Positions 17,463 through 25,116 of a stretch of DNA of 41,141 bases are shown here, piece by piece (positions within the stretch are counted from its first letter, which is position 1; each line of letters starts with the position of its first letter). Position numbers and translations under genes: made by a program. This DNA comes from CAYVSF01 sp046482855 (GTDB lineage Bacteria; Bacteroidota; Bacteroidia; Bacteroidales; UBA12077), in the NCBI GenBank assembly GCA_046482855.1, contig JAWOEH010000020.1:1-41141 (forward strand), given 5' to 3'. The notes under the pieces are model-generated. The model saw only the letters and a list, made by a program, of their open reading frames with translations. It was not told the origin of the DNA and ran no database searches.

Positions 17463-18800
17463 ATGAGCTTATCAATCGACCTGCAGCATGTATACCCTTT
17501 TTTCCCAAAGGCAGCCATTGATGCCCTGGAGGATAAAGCCAACAATGCAAAGAATCTACTCCTTTCAAAAAAAGGCCCGGGAAACGAATTTTTAGGATGG
17601 GTATCGTTACCCGAAGAAAATACATCGGAGCATCTTGATAAAATTCAACAAACAGCTTTCCGGTTGCAAAAACAGTCGGACGCAGTTGTTGTTGTGGGTA
17701 TTGGAGGCTCATATCTGGGAGCCCGGGCGGTGATCGATGCCCTGTCGCCCTATTTCCCAAAAGAGAACACGTATCCTGAAATTTTGTATGCCGGACACCA
17801 CCTTTCACAAGAATACTTGAAAGAATTACTGGATTACCTGCAGGATAAATCCTTTTCGGTCATTGTGATTTCAAAATCAGGCACTACGACTGAACCCGCT
17901 CTTGCCTTTCGGTTTCTGAAAAAGGCACTGGAGGCAAAATACACAACGCAGCAAGTAAAAGAGCGTATTGTAGCCATTACCGACAAGTCAAAGGGAGCTT
18001 TACGCCAGCTTGCCGACGAACAAGGGTATGAAACTTTTGTAATTCCCGATAATGTTGGTGGCCGATACTCGGTACTTACACCTGTTGGCTTACTTCCCAT
18101 AGCCGTGGCCGGGTACAACATTCACGACATAAACAAGGGCGCCCTGGAGATGAATAAGTTACTCAGGCAAACTGAAGCTGCCGAAAATCCGGCATTGCAG
18201 TATGCTATTGTCCGCAATCTATTATATCGAAATGGAAAGGCGATTGAGTTGCTGATTAACTATACACCTAAACTTGCTACCATTGCCGAATGGTGGAAGC
18301 AGCTATTTGGCGAAAGCGAAGGCAAAGCGCATAAAGGGATTTTTCCGGCAAGCGCAAGCTTCTCCACCGACCTGCATTCACTGGGACAGCTTGTTCAGGA
18401 AGGTGTTCGCAATATATTCGAAACCCTGATTCACATTGAGCAACCCCAATACGAGCTTACTCTCCCCGGAGATAAGCAAAACTTAGACAACCTGAACTAC
18501 CTGCAGGAAAAGCCTGTTGATTTTGTTAACAAACAAGCCGAGAAGGCTACAACCTTAGCTCATGTAGAGGGGAGGGTACCCAATATCATCCTGAAAATCG
18601 ATAACCTGTGCGAACATTCACTGGGTGAGTTACTCTTCTTTTTTGAATTCAGCTGTGCTGTGAGTGGCTATATGTTAGAAGTAAATCCTTTCGACCAACC
18701 TGGAGTGGAGGCCTACAAGCGAAACATGTTTGCTTTACTGGGGAAACCAGGTTTTGAAGAGGAACGAGAAGCATTGCAGAAAAAAATCAATCAATCTTAA
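17463..18800 (+). CDS. pgi: glucose-6-phosphate isomerase (short form)
   Basis: A 445-aa enzyme of glycolysis and gluconeogenesis. GIGGSYLGAR at 79-88, KSGTTTEP at 138-145 (phosphate binding), NVGGRYSVLT at about 197-206, and the C-terminal QPGVEAYKRNMF helix with the catalytic Lys. The length fits the short form of Gram-positives and Bacteroidota, not the 550-aa form. Its last 14 nt overlap the convergent gene 18787-19215. Confidence 0.96.
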   Translation: MSLSIDLQHVYPFFPKAAIDALEDKANNAKNLLLSKKGPGNEFLGWVSLPEENTSEHLDKIQQTAFRLQKQSDAVVVVGIGGSYLGARAVIDALSPYFPKENTYPEILYAGHHLSQEYLKELLDYLQDKSFSVIVISKSGTTTEPALAFRFLKKALEAKYTTQQVKERIVAITDKSKGALRQLADEQGYETFVIPDNVGGRYSVLTPVGLLPIAVAGYNIHDINKGALEMNKLLRQTEAAENPALQYAIVRNLLYRNGKAIELLINYTPKLATIAEWWKQLFGESEGKAHKGIFPASASFSTDLHSLGQLVQEGVRNIFETLIHIEQPQYELTLPGDKQNLDNLNYLQEKPVDFVNKQAEKATTLAHVEGRVPNIILKIDNLCEHSLGELLFFFEFSCAVSGYMLEVNPFDQPGVEAYKRNMFALLGKPGFEEEREALQKKINQS

Positions 18801-19215
18801 CTTGGATTTTTCGTAATTTATCGTTTATCAATAACATTTTATTCATATTCTGGAAAGAGAAGAAGTCTTGATCATCATTTAAAAAATAATAGATGGTCAG
18901 GGCGTTCTTTAATGTATCCCTGCTGTTCTTCAAATCCTGTTGCGTATAGAGAATATCGCCCTTCTCAGCAAGCAAATGAGCCAATTGCGATAATTCGGAA
19001 AGGCCTAATCCTTTCTCATTTTTCAGCACATCAATCAATAAGTCCTCCGATACAGTGGATAAGTATTGACTATCGGTAGCAAAATGCTCAAGCACTTTAC
19101 TATCAATCAATTCAACAGCATCGTGAAATTTACCTTTTCGTTTTAATTCCAATAGCATAGCAAGTACATCGGAGAGCTCATTGATCAAGTCCAGAAGGTG
19201 TTCGCGATTTTGCAT
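18787..19215 (-). CDS. hypothetical helical protein (142 aa)
   Basis: A 142-aa, mostly alpha-helical, soluble and Leu-rich protein with no signal peptide. The C-terminal part (LLAEKGDILYTQQDLKNSRDTLKNALTIYYFLNDDQ) resembles a TPR hairpin, so it may be a short TPR-type scaffold. I do not recognise a named family. The 3' end overlaps pgi by 14 nt in opposite orientation, so the two transcripts can pair at their ends. No strong promoter motif is seen; TATTTTTA upstream has one mismatch to the -7 element. Confidence 0.7.
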   Translation of the reverse strand: MQNREHLLDLINELSDVLAMLLELKRKGKFHDAVELIDSKVLEHFATDSQYLSTVSEDLLIDVLKNEKGLGLSELSQLAHLLAEKGDILYTQQDLKNSRDTLKNALTIYYFLNDDQDFFSFQNMNKMLLINDKLRKIQVKID

Positions 19216-19364
19216 AGTATAAAAAGGTTAAGGGTGAGTTTCTGGCTAGGATAAAAATAATAATTTTTTTACACACTATTTACATTTTCAAAAGATTACC
19301 AGGTTAATTCATCTTTTCGTTTTTCGCAGGATTTACCTATTTTTAGCATCTAAATTCAATTATT

Positions 19365-20294
19365 ATGGGGGAAGGACTCGAAGTACTCGATAAAATAGAC
19401 CTAAACTTCAGTCAGAATGGGCTGCTGGCTCTAAACATTACACTGGCTTTTATTATGTTTGGTGTTGCATTGGATCTAAAACCCACGCATTTCACCCAAT
19501 TATTAAAAAAGCCCAAACCATTGCTGGTAGGAGTTGTAAGCCAGTTTATATTGTTGCCGGCCATTACCTTTTTCCTGATTCAATTGCTACATCTTTCAAC
19601 GGCAGTGGCTCTGGGTATGTTATTGGTTGCCAGTTGTCCGGGAGGGAACATTTCCAACTTTGTGTCCCATCTGGCTAAAGGGAACACCGCTCTTTCCATC
19701 AGCTTAACAGCCGCGGCTACACTATTGGCTATATTCATGACACCCATAAACTTTGCCTTCTGGGGAAAGCTTTATGCCAAATCTTCGCCTTTACTACGAC
19801 CTATCGAAATTGATCCACTCCAGATGTTTCAAACAGTTTTTATCCTGTTAGGGCTTCCTTTAATTTTTGGTATCTTTTTCTCACATAAATTTCCTCGACT
19901 AACACAACGAATACTTAAGCCTATAAAAATCCTGTCAATAGTTGCCTTCATGGGGTTTGTTGTGATAGCTCTGGCGAATAATTTTGGGTATTTTTTACGA
20001 TACATCCACTTAATCATCATCCTGGTACTCGCACATAATGCCATTGCGCTGTTTACCGGGTACAGCGCAGCCTCCATAATGGGTTTATCGCGTCCTGACA
20101 GGCGTTCAATTACCATTGAAACGGGCATACAAAATTCCGGACTTGCCCTGGTTCTGATGTTTAATCCAAAAATTTTTCCGGCACATCTTGACATTGGAGG
20201 CATGGCATTCATTGCAGCCTGGTGGGGGGTTTGGCACATCATTTCAGGCCTTATCATCGCCACCATCTGGTCACGAAAATCTTTAAAAAATTAA
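19365..20294 (+). CDS. BASS-family (bile acid:sodium symporter type) transporter
   Basis: A 309-aa inner-membrane protein with about ten hydrophobic segments. The family signature CPGGNISNFVSHLAKGN lies at 91-107, and the sodium-site motif TIETGIQNSGLALVL in the second half. The substrate is unknown; bacterial members carry steroids, pantoate, 2-keto acids or other organic anions. It lies 7 nt before the PlsC-like gene, so the two are probably cotranscribed, although a functional link is not obvious. Confidence 0.88.
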   Translation: MGEGLEVLDKIDLNFSQNGLLALNITLAFIMFGVALDLKPTHFTQLLKKPKPLLVGVVSQFILLPAITFFLIQLLHLSTAVALGMLLVASCPGGNISNFVSHLAKGNTALSISLTAAATLLAIFMTPINFAFWGKLYAKSSPLLRPIEIDPLQMFQTVFILLGLPLIFGIFFSHKFPRLTQRILKPIKILSIVAFMGFVVIALANNFGYFLRYIHLIIILVLAHNAIALFTGYSAASIMGLSRPDRRSITIETGIQNSGLALVLMFNPKIFPAHLDIGGMAFIAAWWGVWHIISGLIIATIWSRKSLKN

Positions 20295-20301
20295 CATCAT
20301 T

Positions 20302-21651
20302 ATGGGATTTAAACGCGAAACTATTGAGAGATGGTCGTTTTTGTATGCCATTATCAAGCCAATGGTAACCTTTTTTTTCAAAACCTATTTTCGGGTATCA
20401 GTCCATAATCAGCACAATATACCCAAAGATGGAATTGTTATATTTGCCCCCAACCATCAAAATGCCTTGATGGATGCCTTAGCAGTATTATCAAACATAC
20501 AAGGGCAGCCAGTATTTTTAGGCCGAGCCGACATCTTCAAAAACCCCCTTCAGCGCAAAATCCTCACCTTTTTAAAAATCCTTCCTATTTTTCGCATCCG
20601 CGATGGCAAAAACAATTTGGCCCATAACGATGCCATTTTCGCAAAAACCATTGATGTTTTAAAGCAACGCAAGCAATTGGTCATTCTTCCCGAAGGAAAT
20701 CATGCGGGATATCGGCGTCTGCGGACGTTAAAAAAAGGCATTGCCCGTATTGCTTTTCAGGCGGAAGAGGCAGAAAACTTCCAGCTCAATATTCAAGTGG
20801 TACCCGTAGCACTGGATTATGAACACTATTATAAGTTCCACAGCCATTTATACATAAGTTTTGGTGAGCCTATTCCTGTAAGCCGATATTATGAAACTTA
20901 TAAAGAAAATCCGCCCAAAGGCATGAATATGCTTCGTGAAGATTTGGCGGAAACACTAAAAAAGGAGATCATACACATTGAAAGCGAACACTATTATACT
21001 CCCATCCATCGGTTAGCACGTCTCTATGCACCTGAACGATGTTCTAAGCTGAGAGAAAACGTGAAATATCCCTGCCTCTTTAAACAAGAAAAGCGTATTG
21101 TACAAAAACTCACCCAACTGGAAAAAAAGCATCCTGAGGAACTGCAACAGCTTGCCAATCTTCATAAACAATATAAAACCCTGAAAGAAAAGCTGCGTTT
21201 TCGAAATTGGCAGTTCCGGAAAGATCATTTCTCCCTACTTCCGTTACTCGCTCAAAGCTTTCTTTTACTGCTATCCGCCCCATTTGCAGCTTACGGTTGG
21301 CTACACAATATTCTCCCCTTCCTGATTCCAGTGTGGAGCACAAAAAAGGTAAAGGACCCTCAGTTTATCAGCTCATTCCGAATAGTTGTGGCCATGATCG
21401 CCTTTCATGCATGGTATCTGCTGCTATTCCTGCTATTCTGTCTGCTTACCCCGTTCCCGGCAGCCATTAAACTGGGCTATCTGGCAAGTTTGCCCATTAG
21501 CGGATATATCGCCTACTGTCACTATATTGCTACTAAGAAAAACGGTTCGAAATGGCGTTACCTGTTTAAAAAGAGAACCAAGGATCAGGATTTAACAGAG
21601 GCTCGAAAGATCTACCAAGAGGTACTAACAAAAATGGACACCTTTTGTTAG
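20302..21651 (+). CDS. PlsC-like 1-acyl-glycerophosphate acyltransferase with membrane C-terminus
   Basis: A 449-aa protein. The acyltransferase domain (about 30-230) has NHQNALMD at 51-58, where the spacing between His and Asp is five residues and not the canonical four (as in some eukaryotic GPATs), and LPEGNHAGYRRLR at 129-141 for phosphate binding. A Lys-rich helical linker (about 235-310) is followed by a membrane region (about 320-415). It is likely an inner-membrane enzyme of phospholipid or aminolipid synthesis. The exact acceptor is not decided by sequence. The stop codon lies inside a terminator hairpin of the opposite gene. Confidence 0.83.
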   Translation: MGFKRETIERWSFLYAIIKPMVTFFFKTYFRVSVHNQHNIPKDGIVIFAPNHQNALMDALAVLSNIQGQPVFLGRADIFKNPLQRKILTFLKILPIFRIRDGKNNLAHNDAIFAKTIDVLKQRKQLVILPEGNHAGYRRLRTLKKGIARIAFQAEEAENFQLNIQVVPVALDYEHYYKFHSHLYISFGEPIPVSRYYETYKENPPKGMNMLREDLAETLKKEIIHIESEHYYTPIHRLARLYAPERCSKLRENVKYPCLFKQEKRIVQKLTQLEKKHPEELQQLANLHKQYKTLKEKLRFRNWQFRKDHFSLLPLLAQSFLLLLSAPFAAYGWLHNILPFLIPVWSTKKVKDPQFISSFRIVVAMIAFHAWYLLLFLLFCLLTPFPAAIKLGYLASLPISGYIAYCHYIATKKNGSKWRYLFKKRTKDQDLTEARKIYQEVLTKMDTFC

Positions 21652-21658
21652 TGTCCAT
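21630..21658 (-). terminator. terminator of the minus-strand 21682 gene, inside the end of the acyltransferase gene
   Basis: ATGGACAC (21634-21641) pairs with GTGTCCAT (21651-21658) around a 9-nt loop. On the minus strand four T follow; on the plus strand none do. The hairpin therefore serves the minus-strand gene although it covers the last codons and the stop of the plus-strand CDS. Confidence 0.65.
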
Positions 21659-21681
21659 CCTATTCAATAACAGATTGGGTT

Positions 21682-22323
21682 TTACTGCTTGAGTGTATCT
21701 TTGTCGATGTTTGCCGGATGTGCATAAGCCACACCTGTTAAGGTAGTACTGGGTACTTCGCCGAAAGCCATACTTGATTGTTGATCAATCACCAAAACAA
21801 TGTGGGCATTAAGCAATGCGGCTTTCCGTCGTAAAATTATTTCGGCACTGCGTTCAAGCGATCGCAAGGAAGTATTGCGCCTTCTTGAGCCCTCAGCTTT
21901 GGCGTCAAATCGCCCCACCTCCAAAAATTTCTCCACATCCTTCTTATCTCGGGTTACTTTTACCTTCCTATAGTCTCCTACATCGGGAATGTCTTCATCG
22001 GCCTGCGATAAGGTTTCTATCTTTCCGGATTTATAATAGACTTTCTTCACCAAACGCTTATCCATCTCAAGTATCTCTTGATGTTTGGGGAAGGTGTAAT
22101 AAAGATCGTTAAGTTGAATCTTTTTTACATCCACATAGAGTTTCTCGCCAGTATGCAGTACAATGATATCAGTTGCTACATTTACAGGTTTTACACGCAT
22201 TAAAGCAGAGCTATCCACGGTGGAAGAATCCGTAATGGTGCCCTCGGGGTAAACTACTTGTGCAGTTACATTCACTACCGAAGCAAATAAAAAAACCAGG
22301 AGCCAAAGTACTTGTTGTTTCAT
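21682..22323 (-). CDS. exported protein of unknown function (paralogue of the 1022-1582 gene)
   Basis: A 213-aa protein with a signal peptide (1-22, ends VTAQ). After a variable linker (23-50) comes the same two-part layout as in the 1022 gene: DIIVLHTGEKLYVDVKKI...VKKVYYKSGKIETL, then VKVTRDKKDVEKFLEVGRFDAK (122-142), an Arg/Ser-rich linker, a basic helix (RSAEIILRRKAALLNAHIVLV) and AFGEVPSTTLTGVAYA. It carries about 30 more residues after the signal than its paralogue. It is probably periplasmic and has no recognised function. The last helix plus beta strand pattern resembles small ligand- or lipid-binding folds (inference). Confidence 0.8.
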   Translation of the reverse strand: MKQQVLWLLVFLFASVVNVTAQVVYPEGTITDSSTVDSSALMRVKPVNVATDIIVLHTGEKLYVDVKKIQLNDLYYTFPKHQEILEMDKRLVKKVYYKSGKIETLSQADEDIPDVGDYRKVKVTRDKKDVEKFLEVGRFDAKAEGSRRRNTSLRSLERSAEIILRRKAALLNAHIVLVIDQQSSMAFGEVPSTTLTGVAYAHPANIDKDTLKQ

Positions 22324-22343
22324 ATTTTAATTTTTTTCGGAGC

Positions 22344-22351
22344 CAAACATA
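22344..22351 (-). promoter_or_regulatory. -7 promoter element of the 21682-22323 gene
   Basis: TATGTTTG on the minus strand matches TAnnTTTG exactly, 20 nt upstream of the ATG, which implies a leader of under 20 nt. Confidence 0.55.
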
Positions 22352-22411
22352 GACATAAACGCCTGCTTATCAGGTTATTTATTAAAATTTTCAAATCCCA
22401 AAATTGTAATA

Positions 22412-22433
22412 AAATTTGCAATAATACAAATTT
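22412..22433. promoter_or_regulatory. inverted repeat, possible operator
   Basis: 7-bp arms AAATTTG and CAAATTT are separated by 8 nt in an AT-rich context, 61-82 nt upstream of the -7 element of the 21682 gene. It may be chance in AT-rich DNA. Confidence 0.25.
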
Positions 22434-22730
22434 AAATTTCCTGTCAACCATTGTCAACAGAGAGTTCACCTTCCATAATTGTGCCAAAAATATGTTTCTC
22501 TATAGGCCAGGCCCCACAATTAAACGTGATGTTTACCAGCTCCTCACAAACGCAAATAGCCGTTAACAACAGAAATCAATGGTTATGGGTATCAGTATCC
22601 CGGCAAAACAGAAGCCGACACGACTTTGAGATGTGCTCAGGTTGAAATCTAGCAGTGTGCTCCACTAACAGTATTTTAAGGACAAGGATGTGCTGTTAAA
22701 ATATAGACAGGAAAACGAACCACTATTTAA

Positions 22731-22760
22731 TAAGAAAGGGGCACAAATGCCCCTTTCTTA
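22731..22760. terminator. terminator hairpin after the COG2403-like gene
   Basis: A perfect 12-bp stem (22731-22742 with 22749-22760) with a 6-nt loop. It lies 23 nt past the stop of the minus-strand gene. Both flanks are A/T rich, so it could work in both directions. Confidence 0.8.
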
Positions 22761-22782
22761 ATGAAAACTCACTAAATCCCGA

Positions 22783-24120
22783 TTAACCAAGGTTGTGTTT
22801 CTTTACAAACTCATCGATTATCTGATTAAAATTGGGGTGTCCAATTTCCTGAAGATCATAATACACGCGCGTATTGGGTTTCTTGATATTAACAATCCGG
22901 TTTAAATCAATCGGAGTTCCAATAATAACGCTATCGCAATCTGTCTTATTAATTGTTTTCTCCAAATCTTTCACTTGCTGGTCGCCATATCCCATAGCAG
23001 GCAGCAAGGCACCAATATTGGGGTAAGTCTTAAACGTTTCGGTCAACTTCCCTACGGTATAAGGCCGGGGATCAACACACTCGGAGGCTCCGAATTTTTG
23101 GGCTGCAACGGTTCCGGCACCAATCTTCATTTCGCCATGTGTAAGAGTTGGGCCATCTTCCACAACCAACACTCGCTTGCCACGAATCACCTCGGGATCA
23201 TCCACCTTAATAGGTGAAGCGCCATCGATAACTTGTGCATTCGGATTTACGGCCATAATATTTTGTCGAACTTCCTGAATTGCTTCGGGATTGGCACTAT
23301 CCATCTTATTAATTACAACCACATCGGCAAGACGCAAAGTGGCTTCTCCGGGATAGTAATTAAGCTCGTGACCAGGACGATGTGGATCAGCCACGGTAAC
23401 CATCAAATCGGGTTTATAGAAAGGAAAGTCATTATTTCCTCCATCCCACAGAACCACGTCGCAACCATCAGGATCCTTTTCGGCTTCCCGTAAAATGGCT
23501 TCATAGTCAACACCTGAGTAGATAACATTTCCTCGAACTACATGGGGTTCGTACTCTTCCATCTCTTCGATGGTACATTTGTGTTTTTCCAGGTCCTTAA
23601 CATCAGCAAATCGCTGTACTCTCTGAGCAACTAAATCGCCATAAGGCATTGGGTGACGCACAGCCACTACCTTCAGGCCCTTTTCCATTAGCAACTCAAT
23701 AATTCGACGTGATGTTTGGCTCTTGCCACAACCCGTTCGAACAGCACCTACAGCAATAACAGGTTTGGTACTTTTGACCATGGTATCCTTTGCACCCAAA
23801 AGCACAAAGTTGGCACCTGCTGCATTCACAATTGCACTTACCTGCATTACTTTCTGGTAGGGAACATCACTGTAGGAGAATGCACAATCATCTACTTTCA
23901 ATTCATGAATCAGACGAGGCAATTCCTTCTCCGCATAAATAGGAATGCCATCCGGATAGAGATCTCCGGCTAATTCTTTTGGATACTTACGTCCATCGAT
24001 ATCAGGGATTTGAGCTGCTGTAAAAGCAACCACGTTGTACTCCTTGTTATCTCGGTAGTAGGTATTAAAGTTATGAAAATCCCTACCCGCAGCACCGATA
24101 ATGATAACATTTTTAGCCAT
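22783..24120 (-). CDS. cyclic 2,3-diphosphoglycerate synthetase-like GTPase (COG2403 type)
   Basis: A 445-aa P-loop protein. N-terminal NAD-binding-like fold (IIIGAAGRDFHNF, 6-18); P-loop GAVRTGCGKSQT at 125-136; WDGGNNDFPF at 225-234; NKMD at 271-274 for guanine recognition. The layout and length match COG2403 predicted GTPases, some annotated as cyclic 2,3-diphosphoglycerate synthetase. That product is a thermoprotectant known from methanogens, so the activity is unproven here. The start is supported by a strong AGGAGG site (24125-24130), rare in this phylum, and by an exact -7 element at 24171-24178. It is a single gene with its own terminator. Horizontal transfer is possible but base composition does not obviously differ. 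Confidence 0.78.
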   Translation of the reverse strand: MAKNVIIIGAAGRDFHNFNTYYRDNKEYNVVAFTAAQIPDIDGRKYPKELAGDLYPDGIPIYAEKELPRLIHELKVDDCAFSYSDVPYQKVMQVSAIVNAAGANFVLLGAKDTMVKSTKPVIAVGAVRTGCGKSQTSRRIIELLMEKGLKVVAVRHPMPYGDLVAQRVQRFADVKDLEKHKCTIEEMEEYEPHVVRGNVIYSGVDYEAILREAEKDPDGCDVVLWDGGNNDFPFYKPDLMVTVADPHRPGHELNYYPGEATLRLADVVVINKMDSANPEAIQEVRQNIMAVNPNAQVIDGASPIKVDDPEVIRGKRVLVVEDGPTLTHGEMKIGAGTVAAQKFGASECVDPRPYTVGKLTETFKTYPNIGALLPAMGYGDQQVKDLEKTINKTDCDSVIIGTPIDLNRIVNIKKPNTRVYYDLQEIGHPNFNQIIDEFVKKHNLG

Positions 24121-24124
24121 AATT

Positions 24125-24130
24125 CCTCCT
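24125..24130 (-). promoter_or_regulatory. strong Shine-Dalgarno site
   Basis: AGGAGG lies 4 nt upstream of the ATG of the COG2403-like gene. Most other starts in this window lack such a site. Confidence 0.7.
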
Positions 24131-24170
24131 TTTTAAAATTGTTAATAAATTGATTAATTTTTAGCCATAA

Positions 24171-24178
24171 CAAAGATA
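24171..24178 (-). promoter_or_regulatory. -7 promoter element of the COG2403-like gene
   Basis: TATCTTTG on the minus strand matches TAnnTTTG exactly and is the same octamer as at lysS. It implies a leader of roughly 45 nt. A TTTG is present upstream but at 11 nt, too close for a -33 element. Confidence 0.55.
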
Positions 24179-24335
24179 AAATTTTAACGCAAATTTCATA
24201 ATGAAATCACAAAAAGTTTTTGTATATTAGAGAGTAAGCTACGCAACTATAGGGTCTGCTTTTGGCGTCTTATTTAAAAGCGATGCATCTAAACAAATGG
24301 GGCATTTTAGGGTTTTATTTTTATAAACATGGGAT

Positions 24336-24953
24336 ATGAATTTTTTGGCACATATATATTTATCGGGTAACGACGACCAATTGAAGCTGGGGAACTTTAT
24401 TGGCGACTATGTGAAAGGACGAGCATTTGAGCAGTATCCTGAAAAAATACAGCGGGGTATTCTGCTACACAGACATATTGATCATTACACTGACCATAAC
24501 CCACACACAAGTGAAACACGCCGCTTATTAGCCCCGAAATACCGACACTATGCAGGTATTCTTATCGACATGTTTTATGATCACTTCCTGGCCATAAATT
24601 GGAGGCGTTATTCCACCGTACCGCTGTTGGACTTTATTGAGTCCTTTCATGACCTCTTGGAACAAAACAAATTGATATTACCCCCCAAGGTTCAGCAAAT
24701 CATCCCCAGCCTGATTCGTAACCAGCGTCTTTACTCGTATCGTAAAATTGAGGGAATAGAAAATGCCCTGACCATCATGTCGGGATATACTTCGTTACCC
24801 GATCATACCGCTTTTGCCATCGAAGTCTTGCGCGAACACTACCAATTCTTTAATGAGCACTTTATCGCTTTTTTCGATGCATTTATCGAACATTTGGAAA
24901 CACTTTACGGAATTGTCTACAACTGCCCGCAGCAGAGCAATTGTGAAAATTAA
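24336..24953 (+). CDS. ACP phosphodiesterase (AcpH-like)
   Basis: A 205-aa cytoplasmic protein. MNFLAHIYLSG...KLGNFIGDYVKGR is the N-terminal signature of the AcpH family, which removes 4'-phosphopantetheine from holo-acyl carrier protein (HD-like fold). His/Asp-rich segments HRHIDHYTDHNPH (46-58) and DMFYDHFLAINW (about 77-88) would form the metal site. Length agrees with E. coli AcpH (about 190 aa). No operon partner is obvious; kamA-like follows after 163 nt on the same strand. Confidence 0.85.
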   Translation: MNFLAHIYLSGNDDQLKLGNFIGDYVKGRAFEQYPEKIQRGILLHRHIDHYTDHNPHTSETRRLLAPKYRHYAGILIDMFYDHFLAINWRRYSTVPLLDFIESFHDLLEQNKLILPPKVQQIIPSLIRNQRLYSYRKIEGIENALTIMSGYTSLPDHTAFAIEVLREHYQFFNEHFIAFFDAFIEHLETLYGIVYNCPQQSNCEN

Positions 24954-25017
24954 TTTTGGGGTTTCATAGGTTTTTTATTACTTTGCCGCTGCTGTGGCGA
25001 AAAATACCCTTACATTT

Positions 25018-25042
25018 TATAATCCCCCCCACTTGGATTATA
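25018..25042. promoter_or_regulatory. 8-bp palindrome upstream of the kamA-like gene
   Basis: TATAATCC (25018-25025) and its complement GGATTATA (25035-25042) flank a C-rich 9-nt spacer, 75 nt before the kamA-like ATG. It is a candidate operator or leader hairpin. No T-run follows, so it is not a terminator. Confidence 0.4.
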
Positions 25043-25116
25043 GCAATCCCCGAACAATTTGCCCGTAAAAGAAGTTTTATGTTGGAGTATTAATATTAAA
25101 GATAAGAGGATTACGT

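Larger units (their letters stand above)
22324..22782. other. 459-nt intergenic region
   Basis: It lies between the start of the 21682 gene and the end of the COG2403-like gene, both on the minus strand. Contents I can support: the -7 element at 22344-22351, an inverted repeat AAATTTG-N8-CAAATTT at 22412-22433 (possible operator) and the terminator hairpin at 22731-22760. The central 300 nt (22434-22730) shows no gene, RNA or repeat. Confidence 0.5.

Noticed and set aside
22434..22730. Possible small RNA or gene in the 22.4-22.7 kb intergenic region
   Set aside because: No promoter element, hairpin with T-run inside, conserved motif or coding frame with good character was found.
24240..24335. 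Possible riboswitch before the ACP phosphodiesterase gene
   Set aside because: There are short palindromes (GATGCATC) but no layout that matches a known riboswitch.
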